DNA from: Novosphingobium sp. Rr 2-17
GTDB taxonomy: Bacteria > Pseudomonadota > Alphaproteobacteria > Sphingomonadales > Sphingomonadaceae
Assembly: GCF_000272475.1 (NCBI RefSeq)
Contig: NZ_AKFJ01000085.1
Location: 124,001-188,000, forward strand
Direction: 5' to 3'
DNA length: 64,000 nucleotides
Shown: one piece after another, positions 46,191 through 53,784 of the stretch
Layout of the letters: each line of letters opens with the position of its first letter
Numbering within the stretch: position 1 is the stretch's first letter
Made by a program: the position numbers and the translations under genes
The notes under the pieces: model-generated
Databases searched by the model: none
What the model saw: the letters and a program-made list of their open reading frames with translations, nothing else
Told to the model about the DNA's origin: nothing

Positions 46191-48080
46191 ATGACCATTC
46201 TCCAAAACACGAAAATCGCCACGAAGATCATCAGCCTGTTGGCATTGCTGGGGGCGCTGACGATAGCCGTCGGCTGGATCGGCTCGAGCAGGCTGCGCGA
46301 TAGCGATGCCACCTATTCCGATCTGGTGAATAAGCTTACCGGCGGAATCAAGCTGACCCAGGTCAATCGTCGCATCGCGCTTATGGACGCTTCGGCCTAT
46401 CAGGCGATTTCCTACGACGGTGCAAGCGCCCAATCCAAGGCCGCCTTGCTGGCGGAAAAAGAAGCCTACGAGAGTGGGTTGGTACGCCTGGAAACGGCTG
46501 AAAAGCTTGTTCCGGCCTGGAAGGAAGAGATAGCTAAGTTCCGCAATTCCTTAGAAGAGTTGCACGCCCTGACGGGGGAAGCGGCCAGATTGGGCGTCGC
46601 AAATCGCAACGACGAGGCACGCAAGGTTATCGAACAGGCCGATCTGGCGGCGATAAGTTTTGCGAAGGAGCTGACCAAATTCAACGAAAGCACTATCGCT
46701 GCTGCGGACGCTGAGAGCCAGGAACTGAGCAGCAATGCCGCCACGACTTCATGGACCGTGCAGATCGCCAGCATTGCCGGTGCGATCATCGGCATTGTGA
46801 TCAGCATCCTGGTCGCGCGCGTCGGTATCACCGGGCCGCTCACGCGGCTGAAGTCAGCGATGGAGACACTGGCCGAAGGAAACACGGCGGCGGAGATCGA
46901 CGGAACCGATCGTCGCGACGAAGTCGGCGATATGGCGAAAGTCGTGCAAGTGTTCCGCGAAACCGCGATCGCAAAGGCAGCGGCCGACGCCGACAAGGCC
47001 AGCGCCGATGCCGCGGTGCAAATGGTCGTCAGCACGATGAGCGCCAATTTGACCGACCTCAGCAATCGGGACTTGACCAGCCGCGTGACGGCCGATTTCC
47101 CGGCTGACTATGTGCTGCTCAAGGACAGTTTCAACGAAGCGATCGATCAGGTTCGCACGACCGTCCAACTGGTCACTGAAAGCGCCGCCAACATTCGCAC
47201 TGGCGCCAACGAGATCGCCCAGGCCTCCGAAGATCTGGCGCGCCGCACCGAGGGCAATGCCGCCAGCCTGGAAGAAACCAGCGCCGCGTTGGTGCAAATC
47301 GATACCCGCCTGAAAGCGACGGCTCTGTCGTCCGGCCAGACCGTGGCGCGCGCCGACCAGGCGATCGCGACCGTCGGTGGCGGTCGCGCGACCGCCGACG
47401 AAGCGGTCCAGGCGATGGGCCGGGTGAGCGACAGCGCCAAGGGCATCGATAGCGTGATCGAGGGGCTCGACAAGATCGCGTTCCAGACGCGGGTGCTGGC
47501 GATGAACGCCGCAGTCGAGGCAGGCCGTGCCGGCGATGCGGGCCGCGGTTTTGCGGTGGTCGCCGATCTCGTCTCGGCACTCGCGATGCGCGCCGAGGAA
47601 GAAGCCAAGCGCGCCCGTGACCAGCTCACGCTGACTCAGACCGATATCGTCACCGCCGTGCAGGCAGTGCAGAAGGTCGATGGCGCGCTGGCCAACATCT
47701 CTAGCGATGTCGGCGAAGTCCATACCTTGCTCGGTGCGATGGCCGACGACGCCACCGCGCAATCCTCGGCGATCACGCAGATCAGCGCGGCGATCAGTGC
47801 GATGGATCAATCGACCCAGCAGAATGCCGCGATGGTTGAGGAAACCTCGGCAGCGGCGCGCAACCTGACAACCGAGGTGAGTTCGCTCGCCGCGCAGGCG
47901 GCGATGTTCACCACCGGAGAGGGGCGTTCGGCACCGACGCTTAAGTCGCCGGTCGCGCCGCCGCGCAGCGCTGCACCAAAGATGACTAAGAAGGCGACTG
48001 CTGCTTATCGCTCGCCCGTCAAGGCGTTGCCAGCGATGGCTGGCAGTGATGGCGGTGATGATGACTGGAACGCGTTCTGA
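46191..48080 (+). CDS. Methyl-accepting chemotaxis protein 3 (periplasmic sensor)
   Basis: Chemoreceptor, 629 residues. ATG at 46191 follows GGAG. TM1 at about 13-33 ([19 protein letters not shown]), a four-helix-bundle-type periplasmic domain of about 150 residues, TM2 ([20 protein letters not shown]), HAMP ([19 protein letters not shown]), a second HAMP-like stretch ([21 protein letters not shown]) and the signalling hairpin with tip [20 protein letters not shown]. The end is GGDDDWNAF, a likely CheR/CheB-docking tail. Its last 230 codons of hairpin are nearly identical in DNA to those of the upstream receptor. A strong bidirectional terminator follows. Confidence 0.94.
   Translation: MTILQNTKIATKIISLLALLGALTIAVGWIGSSRLRDSDATYSDLVNKLTGGIKLTQVNRRIALMDASAYQAISYDGASAQSKAALLAEKEAYESGLVRLETAEKLVPAWKEEIAKFRNSLEELHALTGEAARLGVANRNDEARKVIEQADLAAISFAKELTKFNESTIAAADAESQELSSNAATTSWTVQIASIAGAIIGIVISILVARVGITGPLTRLKSAMETLAEGNTAAEIDGTDRRDEVGDMAKVVQVFRETAIAKAAADADKASADAAVQMVVSTMSANLTDLSNRDLTSRVTADFPADYVLLKDSFNEAIDQVRTTVQLVTESAANIRTGANEIAQASEDLARRTEGNAASLEETSAALVQIDTRLKATALSSGQTVARADQAIATVGGGRATADEAVQAMGRVSDSAKGIDSVIEGLDKIAFQTRVLAMNAAVEAGRAGDAGRGFAVVADLVSALAMRAEEEAKRARDQLTLTQTDIVTAVQAVQKVDGALANISSDVGEVHTLLGAMADDATAQSSAITQISAAISAMDQSTQQNAAMVEETSAAARNLTTEVSSLAAQAAMFTTGEGRSAPTLKSPVAPPRSAAPKMTKKATAAYRSPVKALPAMAGSDGGDDDWNAF
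47220..47919 (+). repeat. Direct repeat copy B (MCP signalling domain)
   Basis: Partner of copy A at 45225-45924. Recombination between the two would delete 1995 bp and fuse the globin sensor to the tail of MCP 3. Confidence 0.8.
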
Positions 48081-48094
48081 TCCATGACGACCGA

Positions 48095-48129
48095 CCACTG
48101 CCAACCCCCGTTTAGCGGGTTGGCAGTGG
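48095..48129. terminator. Hairpin after MCP 3
   Basis: A 13-bp perfect stem 15 nt after the receptor stop, with a loop of nine nt. There is no T-run after it, so it may be a weak terminator or 3'-end stabiliser. Confidence 0.5.
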
Positions 48130-48366
48130 TCTGCTGATTGCGCCACACCGGGGCGGCGCGATCGCGGTCTTGCTGGTTCCGATGGGCCAGGCCTGCGTTA
48201 TAGCCGTGCTTTGCCGATCGCGTTGACCAAAGGTGACTTGCTTGCGATCCGGGCCCGCGACATCTGGGGCGAGTGTCATGGTTGCCACGCGATGTTGTTG
48301 AAAAGTTTCTGAGAGGTCGCACACGGATCGGCTCTGCTCGTGTCTAGCCGGTCCATTTTTCGCCCA

Positions 48367-48414
48367 CAAACAAAACCGCCGCGGTGCTTGCAAGCACCGC
48401 GGCGGTTTTGTTTG
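48367..48414. terminator. Long perfect palindrome, bidirectional terminator
   Basis: Two 24-nt arms with no spacer: an A-rich outer part (CAAACAAAAC / GTTTTGTTTG) and a GC-rich inner part. Folded as RNA from either strand it gives a GC stem followed by a T-rich end, so it should stop transcription of flaF and of the receptor genes. Confidence 0.85.
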
Positions 48415-48440
48415 CCTAGAGGCTGCGGATGGCGACGGTG

Positions 48441-48797
48441 TTAGCCAGGTACGCCGGTGCCCGACAGACCATCGATGATGTTGCGGTTGACCGCGATGAG
48501 GTCGTCGATCGATTCACGCCCGGCGACCACGTCGCTGGTGAACTGGTCAACCCACAAAGCGAGCGAGATGATCCCGGCCCGGGCATCCGCCGAGAGTTGG
48601 TTGCCGGCAGTCCCGCATACGGCTGAAAAGGTGTTCCACACCTCGCGGTTACGATGCAGCGCCGGCATCAGCGCGGCGCACAGATGGCCGGCGTCGCGCG
48701 CGTGGATCATCTCGCCGGTGATTTCGCATAGCAGGCGCCGTTCGGCCTGGCGCGGCGTCTCGATGATGTTGCGGGTACGCTGATAGGCAGTGAGCAT
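48441..48797 (-). CDS. flaF: Flagellar biosynthesis regulator FlaF
   Basis: A 118-residue protein of the FlaF family, which in alphaproteobacteria promotes flagellin synthesis or secretion in balance with FlbT. Seen: the N-terminal TAYQRTRNIIETPRQAERRLL, then ALHRNREVWNTFSAVCGT, and the C-terminal ISLALWVDQFTSDVVAG. ATG at 48797 has AAAAGGAAAG upstream; a longer frame to 49244 is antisense to the HAD gene. It diverges from that gene and converges with MCP 3. No flagellin or flbT gene lies in the window. Confidence 0.9.
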   Translation of the reverse strand: MLTAYQRTRNIIETPRQAERRLLCEITGEMIHARDAGHLCAALMPALHRNREVWNTFSAVCGTAGNQLSADARAGIISLALWVDQFTSDVVAGRESIDDLIAVNRNIIDGLSGTGVPG

Positions 48798-48872
48798 GCG
48801 CTTTCCTTTTGGCTGATTTCCCATTTTAGACGGTTTCGCGTGGGAGCAGCGACAACCGATCGCCGCATCTTG

Positions 48873-48881
48873 TCCTATAAT
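48873..48881 (+). promoter_or_regulatory. TCCTATAAT box before the HAD gene
   Basis: Likely -10 element, 45 nt before the GTG start at 48927, in the divergent gap with flaF. If transcription starts here, the ATG at 48840 cannot be used. Confidence 0.42.
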
Positions 48882-48926
48882 GAAAGGCCCGTCGCTTTCG
48901 GGTGCCGCATTTGGGGAAAACTGCGC

Positions 48927-51326
48927 GTGAACGACACCATTTTGGCCGATGCGCTGCCGCACGCGCTGGACTCCCGTCCGGACATCGCGATCCTGTCGCT
49001 GGATTGTTTCGATACGCTGCTGTGGCGTGATACCCATGCGCCGAGCGATGTGTTTCGCGCACTCGGCAGCCCGACGTTCCAACAGCGCATCTGGGCCGAG
49101 CAGCGCGCGCGCGCGCGCGCCGCGGTACACGCGCATCGCAACGAGGTTGGGATTGCCGATATCTACGCTCAGCTTCTGCCCAATGCGGCGCCGATCGAGC
49201 GTGAGGCGATGGTCGCAGCAGAGCTCGCCGCCGAGGCGGCGCATTGCTATGGTTTTCAGCCAACGATCGATCTGATGCGGGCGGCGCGCGAGCGTGGAAT
49301 CGGCGTCATCGTGATCAGCGACACCTATCTCGATGCAGCGCAGCTCGGCGCGCTGATCTCTGAAAGTGCTGGCGCCGACGTGCGCGCGTTGATCGACCGG
49401 ATCTTCTGTTCATCCGAATACGGGCTCTCGAAAGGCGAGGGGCTGATCGGTAAGGTTATCAAGGAACTGGGCGTTCGCGCCGATACGGTGCTCCATATCG
49501 GCGACAATCGGGCGGCCGATCTGGTCGCGGCCCAGGCGGCCGGCGTGTGCGCCTTGCATCTCAAGCAGTTCACCGCGACCACCGAGCAGCGGCTTCGGCT
49601 CGAGGCGGCGACCAGCGCAATGGTGCATGCCGGCACCGCGAGCAACCTCAGCAGCCAGCCGCATCGCGCTGCCATCGCCATCGCCGAGCCGGGGATCGAT
49701 AATGCCGCCGAGCGGCTCGGCTTCACCACAATCGGTCCCGTGCTGCATGCTTTTGCCCGTTGGCTCGCGCGCGAGGCGGACGCACTGCACGCGGCGAGCG
49801 CTGGCCAGGTCCACATCTTGTTCCTGATGCGCGACGGACATCTTCCGCGCCTGGTATTCGACGCGATCGAGCCGCACGTGCCAACCCATGCCATCGAGAT
49901 CAGCCGCTTCACCGCGACCGCCGCGTCGTTCGTGACCGAAGCAGACGTGCTGCGCTATCTGGACAGCGAGAAGACCTCGCCCGCTCGGGCGATCCTGGCC
50001 CAATTGCTGTTCGAGCCGCAGGAGATTGCGGTCATGCTCCGTACGTTGCCGGGGCGCGATAACCATGCCGCACTCGTCCGGACGCTTCGCTCCGCAGCCC
50101 GCATGAAGCGGATACTGGCACGCTCGCGCGCTTTTGCCGAGCGCCTGGTCGGATATCTCCGCGCCACGATCGCGCCAGCGCCGGGCGATACCCTGATGCT
50201 GGTCGATCTTGGCTATAACGGTTCGGTGCAGAATCAGATCGATCCGCTGCTGCAGCGCCTGCTGAAAGTCGCGGTCGCGGGCCGCTATCTGTTGCTGCGC
50301 GAACAGGACATTTCGGGGCTCGACAAGGCCGGCTTCATTGGTGCCGACTGCTATGACGCCAACACGCTCGATGCTTTGTGCGGCAATGTCGCGGTGCTCG
50401 AACAATTATGCACGGCAGCGCAAGGCTCGGTCGTAGATTACACCGCCGACGGCATGCCAGTCCGGGCGGTCAATGCGATCAAGGGTGGACAAAGCGCGGT
50501 GCGCGACGCGGTCCAGCGCGGCGCTGTACGTTATGCGGGTGTCGCGGATCGTCCGATCGTCCGATCGGCGCCCCTAGCCGACCTCGCCGCACAACGCAGC
50601 GCGGCGGCAGCGGTGCTGACGCGATTGATGTTCCTGCCGATGCCTGAGGAACTCGTCGTTCTCGAAAACTTCCAGCACGATGTGAATCTCGGCGTCGGCG
50701 ACACCGTGCCGTTGTTTGACTCCGCCATTGCGCAGCGCGGCTTGCGCCAGCGCGGCCTGTTCTACATGCGCGGCGCGGAACGGATGTATCTGCCTGCGGA
50801 ACTAAATGGCGAAGGGCTTGCGGTCAAACTGACGTTGCTCGCGCACAAGCGCTTCGGGTTGGCGCTGAAATATGCCGATTTTATCGATCGCACGATTACC
50901 CTCCCGGTTCTGATCGCCGACGGTCGCACCGTCGAAACCGGGAATGTCACCGCGACGCCGACCCACGATGGCTATTACGTCGCGCCGATTCCGATCGACG
51001 ACTGCCGGTTCTCGATCGGGCTGCAATTCGGGCGGCTATATGAATGGCTTCAGGTCGAAAGCGCGGTCTTCATGCCGGTAGACCGTTTCCTCAGCGAGCA
51101 GCAACGCGCCGGACTCGAGGAGGTAGCGGCGGTGCCGACGCTTGAGGGTATGGCGCAGACCGCAGTGCATCTGTATCGCTGCGAGGACGCCGCCGCCTTC
51201 ATGATGATACCGCCGCCGCCCAGGCGCGACGCGCGCGCGATGATGCTGGCGGTTGTCTTCCGGCCGATCGCACCGCGCTCGAGCGCCCCGGTGTCCGCCG
51301 CGCAGGTCGTGGAGCAAGTTCGATGA
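48927..51326 (+). CDS. Large HAD-superfamily protein in the flagellar island
   Basis: A protein of about 799 residues from a GTG at 48927 with GGGGA nine nt upstream (ATG at 48840 is the longer alternative, upstream of the promoter-like box). N-terminal HAD phosphatase domain: motif I LSLDCFDTLLWRD, motif II VIVISDTYLDA, motif IV HIGDNRAADLVAA. The middle part (GFTTIGPVLHAFARWLAREA...ILFLMRDGHLPRLVFDAI) matches the style of HAD fusions found in surface-polysaccharide clusters. The C-terminal 300 residues include a beta-rich part with HKRFGLALKYADFIDRTI. Placement between flaF and motA suggests a role in flagellin glycan making, which is inference. It contains a (GC)9 run at 49103-49120. Confidence 0.82.
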   Translation: MNDTILADALPHALDSRPDIAILSLDCFDTLLWRDTHAPSDVFRALGSPTFQQRIWAEQRARARAAVHAHRNEVGIADIYAQLLPNAAPIEREAMVAAELAAEAAHCYGFQPTIDLMRAARERGIGVIVISDTYLDAAQLGALISESAGADVRALIDRIFCSSEYGLSKGEGLIGKVIKELGVRADTVLHIGDNRAADLVAAQAAGVCALHLKQFTATTEQRLRLEAATSAMVHAGTASNLSSQPHRAAIAIAEPGIDNAAERLGFTTIGPVLHAFARWLAREADALHAASAGQVHILFLMRDGHLPRLVFDAIEPHVPTHAIEISRFTATAASFVTEADVLRYLDSEKTSPARAILAQLLFEPQEIAVMLRTLPGRDNHAALVRTLRSAARMKRILARSRAFAERLVGYLRATIAPAPGDTLMLVDLGYNGSVQNQIDPLLQRLLKVAVAGRYLLLREQDISGLDKAGFIGADCYDANTLDALCGNVAVLEQLCTAAQGSVVDYTADGMPVRAVNAIKGGQSAVRDAVQRGAVRYAGVADRPIVRSAPLADLAAQRSAAAAVLTRLMFLPMPEELVVLENFQHDVNLGVGDTVPLFDSAIAQRGLRQRGLFYMRGAERMYLPAELNGEGLAVKLTLLAHKRFGLALKYADFIDRTITLPVLIADGRTVETGNVTATPTHDGYYVAPIPIDDCRFSIGLQFGRLYEWLQVESAVFMPVDRFLSEQQRAGLEEVAAVPTLEGMAQTAVHLYRCEDAAAFMMIPPPPRRDARAMMLAVVFRPIAPRSSAPVSAAQVVEQVR

Positions 51327-52153
51327 CCGACTTGCTGATCCATTCCATGGCGGAATTTTCCGACCTGATTTTCGGCAGCCTGCAGCGCGCGGGTGCGCGC
51401 CATATCGTCGAGATTGGCGCCGAATATGGCGGGATGTCGCACTTGCTGGCGGATTTTGCGACCACAGTCGGTGGTCATCTCACCAGCATCGATCCCGCGC
51501 CGCAGCCGGCCTTTATCGCATGGGCTGCCGCCACGCCGGCCGTCACGCATATCGCCGCGCCCAGTCTCGAGGTGATCGACGATTTGCAGGCCGTCGATGC
51601 GTGGCTCATCGATGGCGACCATAATTACTATACGGTTTATCATGAGCTTCTGGGGGCGGACGCCGTCTGCGCGCGCGATTGCAAGCCGCTGCTCGTGTTC
51701 CTGCACGACGTTAGCTGGCCGACCGGGCGGCGCGACATGTATTACGCGCCCGATCGCATTCCCGCCGCCTTTTGCCACCCGCATGAATTCGGCGCCGGCG
51801 CGATGCTCGGGCAAGTCGATCTCGTTCCCGGCCAAGGCTTTCGCGGCGGCTCGAGCTGGGCCATGGCCAACCGATCAGGCGGGGTACGCAACGGCGTGCT
51901 GACCGCGGTCGAGGATTTTATCGCCGGTGCGGGAAGTGCGGGGCGCCCGCTCGCCTTCGCGCATATCCCCGCGGTGTTCGGACTTGGCGTACTGTTCGAC
52001 GTCGATGCCGAGTGGAGCGCCGATGTCGCGGCTCTTGTGGCGCCCTTCCACGATAATCCTTTGCTTGCGGCAGTCGAGCACAACCGGCTGCGCAATTACT
52101 TGAAGGTCATCGAATGGCAGGACCGCGCAGCGGGCGCGTCGTTTAACCAATAG
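51323..52153 (+). CDS. SAM-dependent methyltransferase-like protein
   Basis: A 276-residue protein whose ATG overlaps the HAD gene stop by 4 nt. It has a class I Rossmann opening HIVEIGAEYGGMSHLLADFA, an acidic strand end HLTSIDPAPQ and WLIDGDHNYYTVYHEL, as in the Methyltransf_24 group found beside glycosyltransferases. HDVSWPTGRRDMYYAPDRIP is also conserved-looking in this group. It may methylate a sugar or a protein side chain made or exposed by the HAD protein. The substrate is unknown. The two genes form an operon ahead of motA. Confidence 0.8.
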   Translation: MTDLLIHSMAEFSDLIFGSLQRAGARHIVEIGAEYGGMSHLLADFATTVGGHLTSIDPAPQPAFIAWAAATPAVTHIAAPSLEVIDDLQAVDAWLIDGDHNYYTVYHELLGADAVCARDCKPLLVFLHDVSWPTGRRDMYYAPDRIPAAFCHPHEFGAGAMLGQVDLVPGQGFRGGSSWAMANRSGGVRNGVLTAVEDFIAGAGSAGRPLAFAHIPAVFGLGVLFDVDAEWSADVAALVAPFHDNPLLAAVEHNRLRNYLKVIEWQDRAAGASFNQ

Positions 52154-52187
52154 AATAAGTCTGTTCTGACGGTAGGCGCCATTCTCC

Positions 52188-52196
52188 TCCTATAAA
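52188..52196 (+). promoter_or_regulatory. TCCTATAAA box before motA
   Basis: Likely -10 element, 37 nt before the motA ATG and after the methyltransferase stop. It would drive the motA-che-motB operon. Confidence 0.42.
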
Positions 52197-52233
52197 GAAG
52201 TATGACCCTCGTCTCGGAGAAGCAAAGCGCGTC

Positions 52234-53118
52234 ATGTTGAACGGTGTTGGTTTCCTCCTAATCCTCGGATGCGTGTTCGGCAGCTTCTTGATGTCTGGCG
52301 GCAAGATGGAAGTCATCTTCCACGCATTGCCGCACGAGATGATGGCGATCGGCGGCGCCGCGATCGGTGCCTTCGTCGTCGGCAATTCGTTGGCGACGGT
52401 CAAGAACGCGGGCAAGGGTATCATCCGCTCGTTCAAGGCGCCGCGCTGGAAGGATAGCGACTTTCGCGATTTGCTGACGCTGATGTTTCGGCTGCTCAGC
52501 ACGTTCAAAAAGGGTGGCGCGACCGGCATCGAGCCGCATCTCGACGATCCCAATTCGAGCAAGCTGTTCATGCCCTATCCGCGCCTGCTCGCCGACCACC
52601 ATCTGATCGAGTTCATCTGCGATTATTTGCGGATGATGACGATCAGCTTCGAAGATCCGAACCAGCTCGCCGAGGCGATGGAAAACGATATCGACAAGCA
52701 TCATGCTGAGGAATTGGTGCCGCAAATGGCGCTCCAGTCGATGGCTGACGGCCTGCCCGCGATCGGCATCGTCGCCGCGGTGCTTGGTGTGATCAAGACG
52801 ATGGCGTCGATCGATCAGCCGGTTGAGGTGCTTGGCGCGATGATCGGCGGCGCGCTGGTCGGCACGTTTCTTGGCGTGTTGCTGGCCTATTGCCTGGTTG
52901 GTCCGCTCGCCTCGAAACTGCTGTCGATCGTCGAGGACGACTGCAAGCCGTTCGTCATCGTCAAGACCGCAATCTTGGGACACGCCCATGGTTTGCCGAC
53001 CCAGGTCGCAATTGAAATCGCGCGCCGGATGATACCGTCGTGCTTTGCTCCTTCCTTCCAGCAACTCGAGACCACACTCGATGAGGCGAAAAATGACCTT
53101 AACGCTCTCCCAGCCTGA
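52234..53118 (+). CDS. motA: Flagellar stator protein MotA
   Basis: Stator channel subunit, 294 residues, nearly the 295 of E. coli. Four membrane segments are seen: GFLLILGCVFGSFLMSGG, MMAIGGAAIGAFVVGNSL, and, after a cytoplasmic loop of about 110 residues, GLPAIGIVAAVLGVIKTMA and GGALVGTFLGVLLAYCLVG. The cytoplasmic loop carries charged residues that contact FliG (for example the FEDPNQLAEAMENDIDKHH stretch). It opens a long operon in which each following gene overlaps or nearly abuts the previous one up to cheD; motB is eight genes further on. Confidence 0.95.
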   Translation: MLNGVGFLLILGCVFGSFLMSGGKMEVIFHALPHEMMAIGGAAIGAFVVGNSLATVKNAGKGIIRSFKAPRWKDSDFRDLLTLMFRLLSTFKKGGATGIEPHLDDPNSSKLFMPYPRLLADHHLIEFICDYLRMMTISFEDPNQLAEAMENDIDKHHAEELVPQMALQSMADGLPAIGIVAAVLGVIKTMASIDQPVEVLGAMIGGALVGTFLGVLLAYCLVGPLASKLLSIVEDDCKPFVIVKTAILGHAHGLPTQVAIEIARRMIPSCFAPSFQQLETTLDEAKNDLNALPA

Positions 53119-53422
53119 CCCCACGCCCGATTCCAGCACCATCCGCCTGAGCGGGCATGGCACGACCATCGTCGCCGAAGACCTGCTAACGCAGTGCGTC
53201 GGCGCATCCGACCTTCGCGATAGCACGGCGATCGATGCGTCCGAAGCGCTCAGCGTCGGACAGGCCGTGCTGCAGGTTCTGATCGCGGCGCGGCGCGAGG
53301 CCGATGCCCGCGGGCATGCCTACCGCTTCGTAAGCGCCAGCGCGGCATTCTCGGACCGCGTGAACAGTTGTCAGCTTGCCGATGCGATCGGCCTAGAGAT
53401 TGGAAAGGACGTATCCCAGTGA
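53093..53422 (+). CDS. STAS-domain protein in the chemotaxis operon
   Basis: A 109-residue protein whose start overlaps the motA end by 26 nt; GAGGCG lies upstream of ATG 53093. It reads like a MlaB/SpoIIAA-type STAS domain: TIRLSGHGTTIVAEDL, the short loop DSTAIDASEALSVGQAVLQVL, and RFVSASAAFSDRVNSCQLADAIGL. The usual phosphorylatable Ser region (D-S-T/S-G) is here AIDASEA, which could still carry a phosphate. Its stop overlaps the cheY start by GTGA. Position suggests a chemotaxis adaptor or switch, but no direct function is known to me. Confidence 0.82.
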   Translation: MTLTLSQPDPTPDSSTIRLSGHGTTIVAEDLLTQCVGASDLRDSTAIDASEALSVGQAVLQVLIAARREADARGHAYRFVSASAAFSDRVNSCQLADAIGLEIGKDVSQ

Positions 53423-53784
53423 GCAAGCTTATACTCACCGTCGATGACTCCGCCAGCATGAGAATGCTGCTCAAGACGTCGCTTACCGCGCAAGGTTTCC
53501 GAATCGAGAGCGCTAATGATGGCGTGCATGGTCTAGAACGGATGCACGAAGTGCAGCCCGATCTGCTGATCACCGACATCAACATGCCCAAGATGGATGG
53601 GTTCGAGCTGATCGAAGCGGTTCGAGGGGTCGGACAGTTCCGCGGCACGCCGATCCTGGTATTGTCGACCGAATTTTCCGAGGAAAAGAAGACGCGCGCG
53701 CGCTCCGCCGGTGCGACGGGCTGGATCACCAAGCCATTCGATGCCGAAAAGCTGGGGGCGGCGATCCGCCGCGTGTGCCCGTGA
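53419..53784 (+). CDS. cheY: Chemotaxis response regulator CheY (copy 1)
   Basis: A 121-residue single receiver domain. Start GTG at 53419 overlaps the previous stop (GTGA) and follows AAGGA. Acidic pair in TVDDSASMR, acceptor Asp53 in ITDINMPKMDG, Thr-like position as Ser in LVLSTEFS, and Lys in ITKPFD. Phosphorylated by CheA, it would bind the motor switch, or act as phosphate sink for the second CheY at 58324. The stop overlaps the cheA start by GTGA. Confidence 0.93.
   Translation: MSKLILTVDDSASMRMLLKTSLTAQGFRIESANDGVHGLERMHEVQPDLLITDINMPKMDGFELIEAVRGVGQFRGTPILVLSTEFSEEKKTRARSAGATGWITKPFDAEKLGAAIRRVCP

Larger units (their letters stand above)
48081..48440. other. Convergent intergenic region with two hairpins
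   Basis: About 360 nt between the convergent MCP 3 and flaF genes. Apart from the hairpins at 48095-48129 and 48367-48414 I see no gene or repeat. Confidence 0.45.

Noticed and set aside
46854..48146. Long antisense frames over the receptors and other genes
   Set aside because: High third-position GC keeps antisense frames open; they have no ribosome sites and show Arg/His/Asp-rich, low-complexity composition.
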